Assembly: GCA_014529385.2 (NCBI GenBank)
Contig: CM043958.1
Span: 149,616,793-149,680,792 of the forward strand
Source: Adiantum capillus-veneris
Taxonomy: Eukaryota; Streptophyta; Polypodiopsida; Polypodiales; Pteridaceae
Direction of reading: 5' to 3'
Length of the DNA: 64,000 nucleotides
Shown here: positions 1 through 11,774 of the stretch, piece after piece
Layout of the letters: the number at the start of each line of letters is the position of its first letter
Numbering within the stretch: position 1 is the stretch's first letter
Notes under the pieces: generated by a model
The model's database searches: none
Told to the model about the DNA's origin: nothing
What the model saw: only the letters and a program-made list of their open reading frames with translations
Program-made: the position numbers and the translations under genes

Positions 1-3000
1 GAAAGCAATTCCATGGAAGAAACGTTGAGCTGCAAAATATAAGAACAAGTAATGAGCATCAAAGGCCACCAAGAATGAATAAAACATGAAGCACAATGAA
101 CAATCATGCAAAGTGATTTTTTGCTTCTAGAAGATGGGTGAATCATAGTAAAAAACTAGACAGCAAAAAGCAAAAAAGACACTCAAACTATCATGAAGAT
201 TAAACCACTTAAAATTTTAGTTTTATGCATGAAACACGAGCAATCAATTATGACCCTCAACATTTCTTCCATGGACTTGCTTTCTACCATATCATCGTGT
301 CTTGCTTCACCAGCACATGAGAACGTGCGCCAAATTAGGAAGGGGGGAATGTTAGCAGTGGCTAACACAGGCTACACCGAATATGCATCAAGCGGAAGAT
401 ATCTATGGATGTCACAATATTTCCCACTCACTTTGTATAAGTCTTGGGCTCACTTGGAGTTCCAAAGTTGTATATGGTAGTTTGAGGGCTCAAGCTTAAA
501 CCCATAGTAGAAGGGATTGTGGTGAAAGGCCTTAAAATGAAGCGTTTAGGCAAGGAGGCTTCATTCTTGAGTATCCACTCTTGAGGATCCACTTTTGAGC
601 GCTCCCTCTCTCTAGAGTGTTCACTCTTTGGCCTAACCTTGAGCTTAATGCCCATGCTTCAGAGGCTAGTGCTAACCATTGTAATTAGAGTAAGCTCTTC
701 TTGATTAATTTAATCCTTATTCTCTCATTAGTCTCTTCTTCTCTACATTTCATCTTGTCATGAAGTACTATTACACTCTCATTATTCTAGGTTTGAGAGA
801 TGTATGTACTTCTTGCTAGTAGCCACTCTTATCTCTCTATGACCAATTGATTTGCAATATTTAGCATCACAAATTAGGTTGATTAAGTTGGGCCTTAATC
901 TTGTAATTTGTGTGTGTGTGCCCTATTCTTTGCTTGTGTGTAGATAGGTTTTATGAAGCTCGAGCACCATTCACCTCGTGTGTGTAGCTATTGATGAAGT
1001 GCCGTAATTGACATGTGGTAATTAGTGTGTGCTTATCATTAGTGTGCTTGGGGTTTCTAGTCTATAGCAAGTCAGACTTTGGTGGGCTTGATGTGTGTAG
1101 GAGTTGTTTGATTAGTGATTAGAGTAGGTTTAGAGTTAGTCTTGCCATGGCTAATCTCTACTTGCATTGGAGAGGTGATCTCTTGAATCCTCTATTCCAT
1201 TCATCCAATGCTCGTGCTTCCATGCCCTAGCCAAGTTGCCGGATCCACGGATTTGATAATTTTGTGTGGGTTGCGATTAGGTCGTGCTACAATGCCTCCC
1301 TACAAAAATAATAAAAGAGCTAAGGTATATTGTTTATTACTTTTTTTTAATCCAAGGAGTCTAATGTTGGTTCCTATGCTTCGATAGTGGACGTTTGCGG
1401 GAAACCACTCTCTACACGATAAGTTTAAACTTAATCAAAAAGAAGAAAAGACATAATGTTTTCAATTAATTTTTGTGGCATTGGTAATGGAGATTTGGTT
1501 TTGTCAAAGTAGAGAGAGACATTGTGACAAAGGTAAGCTACACCTAAACTGAACCTTCACATGCTCTTTGCTGCATTACTTTCGGGTTGGGATGCAAGCT
1601 CCAACTATCAAGGGTGATGGATCTGTGAACTACATCCACGGCCTGATAAGATGCACCATGGAAAGTGCAAGAGAAGCTTTCCTACAAAAAGAGAGCAAAC
1701 GTAATCTATAATTGCAGGCTACATTAGTTGCATTACTAAATATTCTTTTATAATTATGAAAAAGGTTATCAAAGGCTGATAAAGTGCCTAAATTATACTA
1801 CACATCAGTCACAATCATGAGCATGAAGATTGATTGGGAGGCTCTGAAGGACACAAAATGATAATTTATGGTGGTGGTTGTGGCAATAACCAACAATTGC
1901 AATGAGCAGTTAGAACACTGAAGAGCCTATGTTGATACTTGCCACAATCATCCAGTCATTGTCATGTCGTTTGGGTAGTTGGAGGCACCCAAGCTATAGA
2001 AGTGTGGAACTACAAAGGCAATGAAAGTCACCACCTTCTTGCTAATTAGGAGAGGGGAGTATCCCCCATGAGCAGCCCTAAGGACTTGTAAGGCAAGCTT
2101 GAATGGACGTAGTGTCGTATATAGAGTTCCACTCACAACAAGCCTGAGCATCGAAAAAGACACAACAATGCCCAAGTGAAGGGCCTAATAAGGTTGGAAT
2201 TTTTGGTAGAGGTATCCAACAATCAGCCATTTTTTGTCATGTTGTTGGGGTGGTCGAAGACACCCAAGCTATAGAAGTGTGGAGCTACAAAGGTAGTGAA
2301 AGGAACCACCTTTTTGCTAATTAGGAGAGAGGAGTATCCCCCATGAGAGGCCCTAAGATCTTTTAGAATGATATTTTCATATATAGAGGTCCACTCACAA
2401 CAAGCTTGAGCATCACTGATGACACAAAAATACTCAAGTGAGGGGCCTAATAGGGATGGGAATTGTTGCAGAGGTGGCCAAAAGGCCTGCCATCAATAGA
2501 TCAGTCAAACTACTATGAAGGCTATGAGACCTACAAGGCATGCTAGAGGATGTTGTGGTCTATAGAAATCGAGAATCATGAGGAATCTTATGGTGAAGCT
2601 CTGTCGTACAATTAGGAGGGCATGTCAGTGCTTCGTCAATAAAGGCAGCTAGGATTGTGCATGCTAAAAGGTTTGGTCAACTATGCTGATGGAGATAAGG
2701 ATCATCGAAGTGGAGTTTTGTGGACTAATATGGCTATGTCAAGTCTAAATGCATTGCTTGGGGCCTTATGGATCGATTTTTAAAGTGTTGCAAAAAGGTT
2801 GTGAGAGGGTAAAAACCTAGTCTAATTGGTGAGTTGGTGGGAAACAACCGTGAAGGTACCAAATATAGTCTTGTAAAAGTTCATTGAAACGAGACATGGA
2901 AAAGAGCAAGCATACAAGCTTGTGCCCTTATTGGAGGTACCACTTGCAAATACGAAGATAAAATGTGTTTTAATCTTTGCTCGAACATTGTGCATACTTC

Positions 3001-3396
3001 TATAATATCTCTCAATTGCTTATACAGTAATGCTAAATCTGATGTAATGTTCCTATGATAGCTTATGCTCAAATGAGTCCCAATTCATCTCTACTGAGCT
3101 CCCAATTCATGACTAAATTAGTTATTTTAACGATTGTCTGGTTGGACGATTGGTTTAAACATTAGGTATAAAGCTTTAGGTATAAATATCACTATGTTGC
3201 AAGTTCAAGCTTCCATAGCTTGCAAGCTTGGTTTGTACTCTATGGTGAGACAATGAGATCTTCTCTTCTCTTGGTTTGCAAGCTTGGTTTATACTCTATG
3301 TTGAGGCAATGAAGAGCTTCTCTACTCTCTTCTATTCTCTATTGAGTGTGTATGCTCTTTCTTTCTTGTGTTGCAAGTGTGCTTGTCACATTATGC

Positions 3397-3398
<2 letters not shown>
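1..3398. other. AT-rich intergenic sequence without a recognisable gene
   Basis: No open frame here is long or resembles a known family; the longest are under 100 residues and look random. The stretch contains a diverged two-copy repeat near 1955-2490 (listed separately). Near 3220-3320 a short segment beginning with the words GCAAGCTTGGTTT is repeated about 60 bp later. It may be decayed transposon sequence, but I see no protein motif, LTR ends or primer-binding site to support that. Confidence 0.6.
1955..2490. repeat. Two-copy diverged tandem repeat, unit about 270 bp
   Basis: The segment starting with GTCATGTCGTTTGGG at 1961 recurs as GTCATGTTGTTGGGG at 2236. The two then share long runs such as CACCCAAGCTATAGAAGTG and AGTATCCCCCATGAG. 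Both end in a shared segment built around GGGCCTAATA. The spacing of 275 bp and the scattered substitutions indicate an old tandem duplication. Its origin is unknown. Confidence 0.8.

Positions 3399-3432
<34 letters not shown>
3399..3432. repeat. (TG)n microsatellite, about 17 units
   Basis: Uninterrupted TG dinucleotides. It lies just upstream of the repeat block starting near 3470. Confidence 0.97.
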
Positions 3433-3434
<2 letters not shown>

Positions 3435-3469
3435 TTGTTTTAATTTTAATAAATACACACCAAGGAACA

Positions 3470-5674
3470 AGACATTCAAAAGACGACTGGTTAGAGATGT
3501 CTAGACAAATATTTGTACATTAAAAAATCAGTCTTTGATTCATAACTGTAAACTATAATAAGAATGAGGTATCATTCGAAATGAGTTTATACAAAGGTAT
3601 TAGAACTATCCCAGTTGAAAGATCAAGTGTTTTCAGAGTCGTGCAACAAGCTAAACCTTTTTAAGCCAAGATAGAATTCTCACTTGCATCCATATAGTCA
3701 AGACAACAGATATGTTAGACTTGGCTATGTATGGTAGGCTTTAAAGAACCTATCAGTAGTTATCCATGTCCAACTTAAAAATTATTAGACTAGCTAATGT
3801 CCTTAAATATAGATATACAAAAATACTTAAGTACTTCAACCTTTTTTCCTAAAATATAATGTTTAATCAAGGATTTGCTAATTCGAAGTAGTGTATACAT
3901 AATTTTGCAAGTATTCCTTTATAAAAAATCCCCGGTACCTTCCTTTATCTCCATTAAGTATTGCATTTTCAAAGTAGTACCATATGCTATATCTTTTAGA
4001 ACAATCTTTTATAGTATCAAAGAGTACCAACCTGTCAAAAAATCTTCCATAATTAAAACCTGAGTATGTAATTATAGCTTCAAAGTTATTAGCGATGCTT
4101 TCTATTGTTACTACAATTATTTTGTATGGATCCAAGTCGAACATTCTAGTAGTGTTACATCCTAGTAACAATGAAAAGAGAGATCAAGATCATGGTCAGG
4201 TTAATGTTGTTTTAGCAAGCTTGATAGACAGCTGTTAAGAACCAAATTTCTAAAATGCCATACTGGAATTTCTTCAAGGCATAGCCTGTCATCTAAGAAC
4301 CAGAATTAAGCTAGTCATTCAAGAATTAAGCCAGTCATCCAAGAACCATAAGCCAAATATTAATGTAGTAATCAGCCAACAGGGTGAAGGTCAGTTTTTT
4401 TTTGCATATCAAAGCAAAAAGACTCCCTCTTATCACAACCTCGTAATATGTTTAGGTATTAAAAGCATCAAAACCTGATTAGTAACCATATGTCGGTCAG
4501 AATCATAGGTTATGTCAAATCTCGGGTAGTAAAGCATAAAAATCCAGAATATGTATGTGTATATGAGGTTTACATATATTTACCACCACCAAGAACCAGA
4601 TGCAGTGGAATATGTATATATGATGAATATGGTTAAAAAAGAACCAGATCTAAGCCAAACATCCAAGCAACAAGCTGAAGGTCATATTTTTTTTAAAGTC
4701 AAAGCAAACAGTCTCTCCCATATCCCAATACCATAACATACTCAGGTAGTCAAGCACCAAAAAACCATATCAGTATACCCATATGTTGGTCAGAATTTAT
4801 GACGATTCTCAATAAATTATCAAAACCAGAATATATATAAGGTTTATATATATTTTATGGTAGCATACCACCAAGAACTCGATGTAGTGGAATATGTATG
4901 TATGAATATGGTTAACAAAACCAGATCTAAGCCAGACATCCAAGCAACAGGCTTAGGTCAAAGCAGTCTCCCCCATACCATAACACATTTAGGTAGTAAA
5001 GCACTAAAAACAAGATCAGTGTCGGTCAGAATTTATGTCAATTTTCAATAAAGCATCAAAAACTAGAGTATGTATGTTTAACAGACTTGGACACTCCGAG
5101 TCAAGATTCTACCGCGACACGACAGGAATTTCACTTCAAAACAGTTCACTGTTCACAATTGATTCAACACGGCTCGATGGAGTTCCATGCCTAGAGATAT
5201 TGTCCCCAAAGATTGGTGCCCCTTTCGGTATTTCTTTTTGTATTTATCTGCAACTCAAAGTACAAGGGAGTGGGAGGCTCTCACTCTCAGACTCTACATC
5301 CAGATGCTCTGAGAAGTGGAAGGCCTGCCCACACTTATAAAGGTTAAAAGGGCTACCAAAAGCAAAGCCCCAAAAGCTGTAAATGAAAATCCTTGTAAAA
5401 ATAAAGCAGCTTCTCTCTCACAAGCCTTGCTTGAGAAAAATAAAGCTATATTCTCTCTCTCTTGCTTATTGTGTAGAATAAAGCAAAGTCAAAAAGCTAT
5501 CGTTGTCTGCCATAAACAGCAGTGCAAAAAGCACCGCAATTCACGAGCTTTCCATACGACATGCCACGTCAGTAGAGCTGCATAATTTTTGGATCCGTAC
5601 AAGGCTGCCACATCATCATTTCAACAGGCAGTGTGTCTGAGTGTATCACGCAGCCACGTCACCAGTTTGTGACA
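3470..5674 (-). repeat. Probable 3' LTR of the minus-strand Gypsy-1 element (left boundary uncertain)
   Basis: The right end is placed at 5674 because, read on the minus strand, a purine tract (5675-5687) is followed directly by TGTCACAAACTGG, the expected junction of polypurine tract and LTR start. The interior shares diverged homology with 12185-12760 (matching 3470-4200). Near 5605 it also matches about 11700 (GCTGCCACATCATCA against GCTGCCAACATCATCA). A TATA-like TTTATAAG on the minus strand near 5333 lies where an LTR promoter would be expected. The left boundary is only the start of visible homology. An unrelated repeat here remains possible. Confidence 0.45.
4300..5070. repeat. Three diverged tandem copies, unit about 285 bp
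   Basis: Landmark words recur in the same order: GAAGGTCAG at 4384, GAAGGTCAT at 4677 and TTAGGTCAA near 4952; CCAAGAACC or CCAAGAACTC with a following GTGGAATATG near 4580 and 4868; GGTCAGAAT... blocks near 4495, 4790 and 5027. The repeat lies inside the putative LTR of Gypsy-1 and would account for much of its length. Confidence 0.75.
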
Positions 5675-5711
5675 TACCCCCCTCTTGAAAGCATTGTAAT
5701 CACCCTTGATT
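5675..5711 (-). promoter_or_regulatory. Gypsy-1 polypurine tract and pre-tract hairpin
   Basis: On the minus strand a purine run CAAGAGGGGGG ends next to the LTR start at 5674; in this family such a tract primes plus-strand DNA synthesis. Just upstream lies a small perfect hairpin AATCA-AGGG-TGATT (5698-5711). The same arrangement, with different stem bases, is found in the other gypsy-type elements of the window. Confidence 0.6.
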
Positions 5712-6242
5712 GCGCCTGCAAAATAGACAGAGGCCATAGAATGTCTTAGCAGACACTGACTATTAGTACCAACACACTAGGAACACACATCTAGCACATG
5801 TACCACTCAACAGTCACATCACAGGACATCACTTGACATCACATGACAAATCACATTTAGCATTCATTCATATCTCAGACCATGATTTATTGGCAACGTA
5901 TTTAGCAATCGCATCTAGATCCACTCAGGACCTCATAGATGCTCGATTAACTAATCCATATTGCAATCACGTCTATCGAGATCTTTCAAACCAAAATGCT
6001 GTAGTCATTTTGTCTGTCAGTTCCTGTACTTAAACAAGTCAAGAACAAATCAGTATCATATTATCAAGAATTCCAGTTCATAAAGTCATATGGTAGAATA
6101 TTGTCACCTCACAGTATCCCTAAAACTCAAAGAGATATCAGTGACTTTAGTATCAAAAATCGAGGCAATCTTTTGACAAAGGAGCAGAGCAACTCCCCTC
6201 TTGTGCATACCCGCTGCACGCCTAAGCTCTGTTCGGGGTTCC
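5712..6242. other. Gypsy-1 3' untranslated region
   Basis: No coding signal is visible between the chromodomain stop and the pre-polypurine hairpin. The position matches the 350-bp untranslated stretch in the same place in Gypsy-2, -3 and -4. Confidence 0.5.
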
Positions 6243-6254
6243 ATTTAGGATAGA

Positions 6255-6600
6255 CTATGCTAATCCAAATGCTTCAAGATAAAGATTCACAATCTGAGGA
6301 GTATCTGCTAGGTCCTCCTCCTCCATCCACTTCGCATCCAATGCACGATAGTTAAATTCATAGTTCTTGAATTTAACCAAGAACCACCTTATCACTTTAC
6401 CCTTAACCTTTATGTCTTTATGTGCCAATATCTGTTCTGGAACAAGGATCTCCTCATTTTCTTCCACTTCAGGTTGCTCATTAGGCTCCTCATCTTTGGG
6501 CACGTTGCCTTTAAAAAGCTTCAAGAGACTCACATGAAAAACATTGTGAATTCTCCAAGTATCAGGTAGCTTCAGTCAAAAGGAGACATCATTTATCTTT
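6255..6600 (-). pseudogene. Gypsy-1 integrase C-terminus with chromodomain
   Basis: The minus-strand frame 6533-6255 encodes a linker rich in Glu and Pro, then a chromodomain-like segment (VPEQILAHKDIKVKGK, then WFLVKFKNY and AKWMEEEDL) ending at a stop near 6255. It aligns in order with the end of Gypsy-4 pol (VLQPESILRHEDKV, YLIKFKNYPFEDARW). In chromoviruses this module is thought to guide integration by recognising modified histones. The upstream GPF motif (KKRYYGPF, near 6609) is present but is joined to a foreign segment, so the protein is not continuous with the integrase core. Confidence 0.8.
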
Positions 6601-6636
6601 TCAAAGATCTAGAAAGGTCCGTAGTATCGCTTTTTG

Positions 6637-6846
6637 CAATGGCATTCGGTTAAAACCTTTTTCCTCAGTGGTTGTGTAACGCACAACATCGTTTTCCTCA
6701 TCAAGTAGCCATCCCGAATGGAATATCCCACTACTACCTCCCCATTCCGTATACAAGTGAAAATATCTGCAAAATCTGTATCTGTGGCATACTGATCGAC
6801 CATATCCTCGAAGCTCCTATGGTGTATCATGAAAATAGCCATAACA
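6637..6846 (-). repeat. Misplaced copy of the RNase H-integrase linker inside Gypsy-1
   Basis: This 210-bp segment closely matches 7378-7580, the normal linker between RNase H and the integrase zinc finger. Both encode the run FEDMV-QYAT-TDFA-IF and then CVTQPLR. In the extra copy the segment sits between the integrase core (ending SEIANSLVVDLL at about 6850) and the GPF motif, and replaces roughly 400 bp of integrase found in relatives. Orientation is the same. This is a rearrangement within the element, not a second element. Confidence 0.85.
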
Positions 6847-7633
6847 ATAAATCTACTACCAATGAATTGGCAATCTCAGATTGCCGGTCAATCTGCGGGT
6901 GGAAAGATGACGAGAAATGCAACCGCGTACCAATGTTATCTCAAAAAGCCTTCCAAAACAAACTCGTGAATCTGGGGTCCCTGTCGGAGACAATCGTCTC
7001 AGGCATGCCATGCAATCTGAAGATCTGGGCCACAAACAGTCTCGCTAAGTGATCCGGCTTGACTGTTTTCTTCACTGGAATAAAATGAGCTTACTTGCTA
7101 ACTCTATGAATAACTGTCCAGATACCATCGTGACCACTCTGTGTTCTTGGGAGATCAACAATGAAATCCATTGCAATACTTTCCCAGGGGCGGGTGGGTA
7201 TGGGTAAAGGCTATAACAGTCCCTGTGCTTTATGCCTGTCAAACTTGACCTTTGGGCATACCAAGTAACTGCACACAAAATTGTCCACATCCTTCTTGAG
7301 TCTCGGCCAAAAGAAGTATCTCTCTACCCCTTTCAAGGTGGTAGCAATGCCACGGTGACCCGTAAAAGGTGGACAGTGGCATTTGGTCATAACCTTTTCC
7401 CTCAATGGTTGTGTAACACACAACATGGTTTTCCTAATCAAGTAGCCATCCCTAATGGAATATCCCGCTACTATCTCCCCATTCCGTATTTGAGTGAAAA
7501 TATTTGCAAAATCTGTATTTGTGGCATACTGTTCGACCATATCCTCGAAACTCCCATGATGAATCACGGAAATAGCCAGAACCAACGACTTACGAGACAA
7601 AGCATCCGCCACCAAATTCTTATGTCCCTGCAC
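6847..7633 (-). pseudogene. Gypsy-1 integrase zinc finger and catalytic core (partial)
   Basis: From 7633 leftward the minus strand encodes ADALSRK (end of RNase H), a linker, the zinc-binding region (CHCPPFTGHRG then CSYLVCPKVKFDRH), and after a frameshift the catalytic core. The core includes [19 protein letters not shown], with the second catalytic Asp, and HPQ-DRQSEIAN, with the catalytic Glu. The core ends abruptly near 6847, where the misplaced linker copy begins. Integrase inserts the DNA copy into the chromosome; this one cannot be functional because the frame is broken and the C-terminal part of the core is missing. Confidence 0.8.
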
Positions 7634-7639
7634 ATGGAC

Positions 7640-9089
7640 AATTTGAAAGTGAAACTATGTCAAGATGTTCGTCCACCGCATCTGCTTTTTTGAGAGCTAC
7701 TTATGTAGCAAGAAATAGCATAAACTCTCATGGTCTATGAAGACAGTAAAATCCACTCCGAGTTGGTAATGTCGCCATTGAGGAAGAGCATGGATAACCG
7801 CCAGAATCTCTTTCTCATAATATGTGCTTTCAATTCCGGCCTTGAGAAAAAACGGCTTTCGTAGGCAATGACATGGCCTTCTTGCATTAAGACCCCACCC
7901 AAACTACGACCAGAAGCATCACAATATACTTTGAATGACTTTTGCAAATCCAGAAAAGTCAAAACTAGTCCTATAGTCAATTTTTCTTTCAATGTCTGAA
8001 AGGCAGTCACCTATGTGGGTCCCCACGAGAAAGGGACTCCTTTCTGTGTCAAGATATGCAAAGGGGAGGCAACCTCTGCAAACTTTCTAATGAACCGCTT
8101 GTAGTACGGACACAATTCCAAGAAGCTTCTAACTTCATCAACATTCTTCAAATTGGGCCAATCACGGATAGTCTCTACCTTGGCCGGGTCCATCTGCACT
8201 CATGTTGTTGAGACAATGTGTCCCAAAAAGTGTATCTCGGGTAGGAAAATTTCACTTTTCTTCGCATTAATCACCAACTCGTGATCTTGTAATGCCTGAA
8301 AGACCTGTAGCAGATGTTCTCTATGTTCTACCTCATCCTTGGAGAGAACAATGATGTCGTCAAAGAAAGTGCCAACAAATAGTCTGTACTCTCAAAAAAT
8401 CATGTCCATCATTCGGTTAAATGTCGTAGGAGCATTGGTTAGGCCAAAAGGCATCAACCAAAACTCAAATAACCCAAAATTCATCCGAAAAGCTGTCTTA
8501 TAGACATCTCCTGGTGTGATTCGGATTTGATGGTATCCTCTCTTTAAGTCGATCTTGCTAAAACATGAGGATCATCGATCCTAGGAATCAAAAATCTGTT
8601 CTAGATAGTGATTTTGTTGAGAGCTCTATAATCGATGCACATTCTCCAAGATCCGTCTTTCTTCAAAACCAACAACACTGGAGAGCAGTACGGTTAAGTA
8701 CTAGGCTGGACAAGACCCTTTTTCAAGAGGTCTTTCACTTGGTTCATAATCTCTTCATTATGGGCTCAGCTCACACGATAAGGTGCCCGGTTTGGTGGTG
8801 TGCCTCCAGGTATCAGATCAATGGTATGATCCTTAGGACGAGCGGGTGGTAACTCGCCTGGCAAGCCCTGTGAAAAGCAATCGGCATGAGTTTGGAGAAA
8901 ATCTTGGCGTTCTTTATCAAGTTCAGACATATTTGTCCTATCCTCCTCATTCAACTCTTTCAAAAAGATCGAGTAAACAAACAGACTGGATTTCATTAAT
9001 TTTGAAATTGTCAAAGCTGATACAATAGGGACAGACTTGCCCTTAAGTTTTACATCAAGTACAATAGTTGAGTCCTTCTCTGTAGTCAA
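7640..9089 (-). pseudogene. Gypsy-1 reverse transcriptase and RNase H
   Basis: The 9089-8766 frame encodes the protease-RT linker ending in GGTPPNRAPYRVS. After frame breaks, 8640-8200 encodes RT blocks including GYHQIRI, MPFGLTNAPTTFNR and the catalytic FFDDII, whose Asp-Asp codons lie at 8356-8361. An in-frame stop interrupts the stretch just before MQMDPAKVETIRDW (8199). RNase H follows at 8010-7735 with FKVYCDASGRSLGGVL and VIAYESR; the usual EKEL block is degraded. RT copies the RNA and RNase H removes it. Several stops and frameshifts make this a pseudogene. Confidence 0.85.
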
Positions 9090-9397
9090 AGCTGCTTTTC
9101 TCGCTCGATAGTCGACAAGGCGTTGTTCCTATGGTACCAAGGAATTCCCAAGAAGACATCACAACCTTCCAAGGGCATTATGTAGAAGTCCTCATGCCCC
9201 GAATACCCCCGACAATGCAACCGAAGTTTGCCAATGACAGGTGTAATGGCTACGTCCCTACCGAGTGCCGCTAGAACTACCTCTGCTAGTGGTCCCATCC
9301 GATTGGGTGTGATCTCGAGCCGCACCACCAATTCAAGTGAAATGAAGTTGGCCTTGGCTCCTCCATCAAAGAAAATCAGGGCTTCTTGGTCTTTCAC
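9086..9397 (-). pseudogene. Gypsy-1 aspartic protease
   Basis: This 103-codon minus-strand frame encodes a retropepsin-like domain: ALIFFDGGAKANFIS (the active-site block, reading DGG where Gypsy-2/4 read DPG in DPGSTHNFIS), a middle block TPVIGKLRLHC-GY, and DVFLGIPWYHRNN near the C-terminus. Retropepsins cleave Gag-Pol. The frame is intact here but is cut off from gag and RT by breaks on both sides. The change at the active-site loop may be lineage variation or decay. Confidence 0.75.
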
Positions 9398-9409
9398 TTT
9401 GCCCCAAGC

Positions 9410-10571
9410 TCAGCAAAGTTCTGTACTCTCATCAATCGTGCTTGGGTCAGTACTCATGCAATCTAGAACCAATCCAGCTTTCATCTTGCCTTTTTTTCCA
9501 CGTTCCTCAGCTGCTTTTGAACCCTCAGGCCCATCTTCATCCTTGTCGTTATGTTCTTTGAGTGCCTTTTTAGGACACTTTGCGGAGATATGACATGTTT
9601 CCCTGCATCCAAAGCACTTTCCCTCTTTGATGTAGAGAGCTCTCTCTCTCTCAAAGAGTAAGCTTGGGTCGTGCATCCTTTTCTTTCTTTTTTGGGTCCC
9701 TCTTCCAAGTCTGTTCGGTCCTTTGCATCATGATTTCATCTGTGGGGTAGGTCAAACTGCATGAGTGAATGGAAAAACCCCATTTCGCATGACTCATCAG
9801 TTCTTGAATGGAATTTGACTTTTTCTCTAAGCAGTGATCTCGGATCTTTGTAGGAAGTCCCAAGATAAACCGCTCAGTCTGTTCTCTGAACGAGATCTTC
9901 TTAAATGAAGTGGCTGGTAGAAAAGAGCTCCAGAATCTCTCACAGTATGTGTCCACCAATGTATCCTTCTTGGTCATCCGAAGATGGTTCCAAGTAGTTC
10001 ATATGTCGCGTTCGTACTCCCGAGTCAACCAAGAAGAAATAAAAAGCCTTTTAAATTTCAGCCATTTAACTGGCATTGTCTTGTTCAATAGAAGTGTGGA
10101 CCACCAAGTTCGAGCATTTCCCTTGAAGCAAGAGGTAGCCCTCCTAATCTTGGAGTGCTCTGAGTAACACCCTCCAGAGAAAGCTATGTCAAACTGCTGA
10201 ATGAAGGCCAAAGCCTTCGAAGCATCTCGATATCCAAAAAACATGTCAAATTTAATTGACTGTCCACCTTCTTTAAACTCTCAAACTTTCTTGCTTTTAT
10301 CCTCCACAAAGTCATACTGGTTGGCTTTATAAAAAATCTTCTTCTTTGCATAAAAGCTGCTATCATCAAAGTCCAAACTATCCGAAGATGAGGCCTCTGT
10401 AGAACTGTCAACAGTTGGGCGAGATTTAGACTTCTTTGCCTTTTTCTTGCCCTTTCCGAAGCTTTGCTTAATGTGAAAATATGAGTTAGAGAAAAAATCA
10501 TATTTTGTGCTCAAGTCATCAGTGAGCATGCAGTTCACAAGTCCTAATGCAGTAGTTAATAATGCTAGCAT
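9410..10571 (-). pseudogene. Gypsy-1 gag with zinc knuckle
   Basis: Pieces in three frames give a gag order. The N-terminal stretch with KGKKKAKKSKSRP followed by a Ser-rich part lies at 10571-10281. The capsid-like part ALAFIQQFDIAF and ARTWWSTLL lies at 10244-9999, and TYCERFWSSFLPATSFKKI with ERFILGLP at 9977-9651. A CCHC knuckle CFGCRETCHISAKC lies near 9600. These match in order the gag of Gypsy-4 (FIQQFDAAF, ARQWWSSL, KYVDKFWDL). Gag forms the particle that packages the element RNA. Frameshifts separate the pieces. Confidence 0.8.
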
Positions 10572-11524
10572 ACGTCAGTAGAAAAATATATCTCCTCTTT
10601 GCCTTCAGCAACCAATAGAGACAGAAAGCATCCCTTTTTCTCGAATCAAAGTTCCAAGGTAAGAACCAAAAGTTGTAATACAAAGTTTAAGATCCATATG
10701 ATTGCCAAGTGTATCATCCAACAACCAGTCATAAAAGCAGAAGGTCCTACCAAGTATATCAACATTTTCTCAAAAAGGTTTTTAGCATAGAATAGGGTCC
10801 GAGTTCAGCTATAAAAGACCAGTATTAGTTAATATTTTATTCCTATTAAACCACAGAGACCAGGTGAGCAGAGTTGCCTACATCATAAAAGAACTAATCC
10901 CAAAAATTCCCAGTAAAACCACAACTCCTCAATGCTAGAGAATTTTTTTAAAGAAAAAATCAGATTATCGAGTGAACAAGAGTAGGAGAAAAAGATTAGA
11001 GTTTATCTATGAAGAGGCAAATCACCCCAGCAACAACAGAGGTAAGAAATTTTTCCAAACATCCAAAACCCTGTATCCACCCATATTTCCAGAAAGAAGC
11101 AAATCATTTTCTTGTAATCTCAATTTTTTCTTTACATTCAGAAACCAACAGGGACACAAAATATCTTTTTAGAGTCAATATTCTAGGGTAAGAAAAACCC
11201 GTCATAATCATCCCATCTTCCAATACAGAGCAAGAAATTAAAAAACTGGGATTTTGAGTGAAATATAGAACCTGTGAGCAGAAATAATCCCAAAATAATC
11301 TCCAAAGTGCCAGGGGAAAGCCAAGCACAATACCAATGTCTTCTTATTCTCTCTTTCCCCCTTTTTTTAACCAGTACAACCAAGTCGACCATATCAAGTT
11401 GTTTTGCAAGGGACAGTATATCAAAAACCCAATGCCCAAAACCTAAATCATAACTTCTTTACTTGTATGCTAAAAGGAAAAAAATATAAAAATACCAAGT
11501 CTGAGTGAAGGGAGAAGATCCCCT

Positions 11525-11546
11525 CACCTTTATATAGGGGTACTGG
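11525..11546 (-). promoter_or_regulatory. TATA-like promoter on the minus strand
   Basis: The minus strand reads CCCCTATATAAAGGTGAGGGG, a strong TATA box in otherwise weak context, pointing toward Gypsy-1 gag. A diverged counterpart without a good TATA (ATTTAAGGTGAGGG) occurs near 15240. Confidence 0.45.
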
Positions 11547-11752
11547 ATAGGTAAGAGGCAGCAAAGTAGCACGTCATCCTACAAGACGATAGGTATGGCC
11601 ATACCATGCAGGCTCACTACTGCAAGCAATCACATCAGGATCGTGTGTAGCCCTAACGAGAAGGGGTTATCATGAATAGGATGAATTATATGCCGCGCCA
11701 AGCTGCCAACATCATCAAGAAGATTCAGTCATGAATCCTTTTGAGTGAAAAA

Positions 11753-11774
11753 GGGGGGGGGGGGGGGGGGGGGG
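11753..11774. repeat. Poly-G tract (22 G)
   Basis: An uninterrupted run of G. Its length may be unreliable in the assembly. Confidence 0.9.

Larger units (their letters stand above)
5675..10600 (-). mobile_element. Gypsy-1: old, broken Ty3/gypsy chromodomain element (internal part)
   Basis: Read on the minus strand, the order gag, zinc knuckle, protease, reverse transcriptase, RNase H, integrase, chromodomain is that of a plant chromovirus. Every domain carries frameshifts or stops, and the integrase has been rearranged. Many protein positions match the Gypsy-2/3/4 family in the window, but the divergence is much greater, so this is a different family or a much older copy. I could not define a 5' LTR or primer-binding site with confidence; candidates lie between 10.6 and 11.8 kb. 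Confidence 0.85.
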
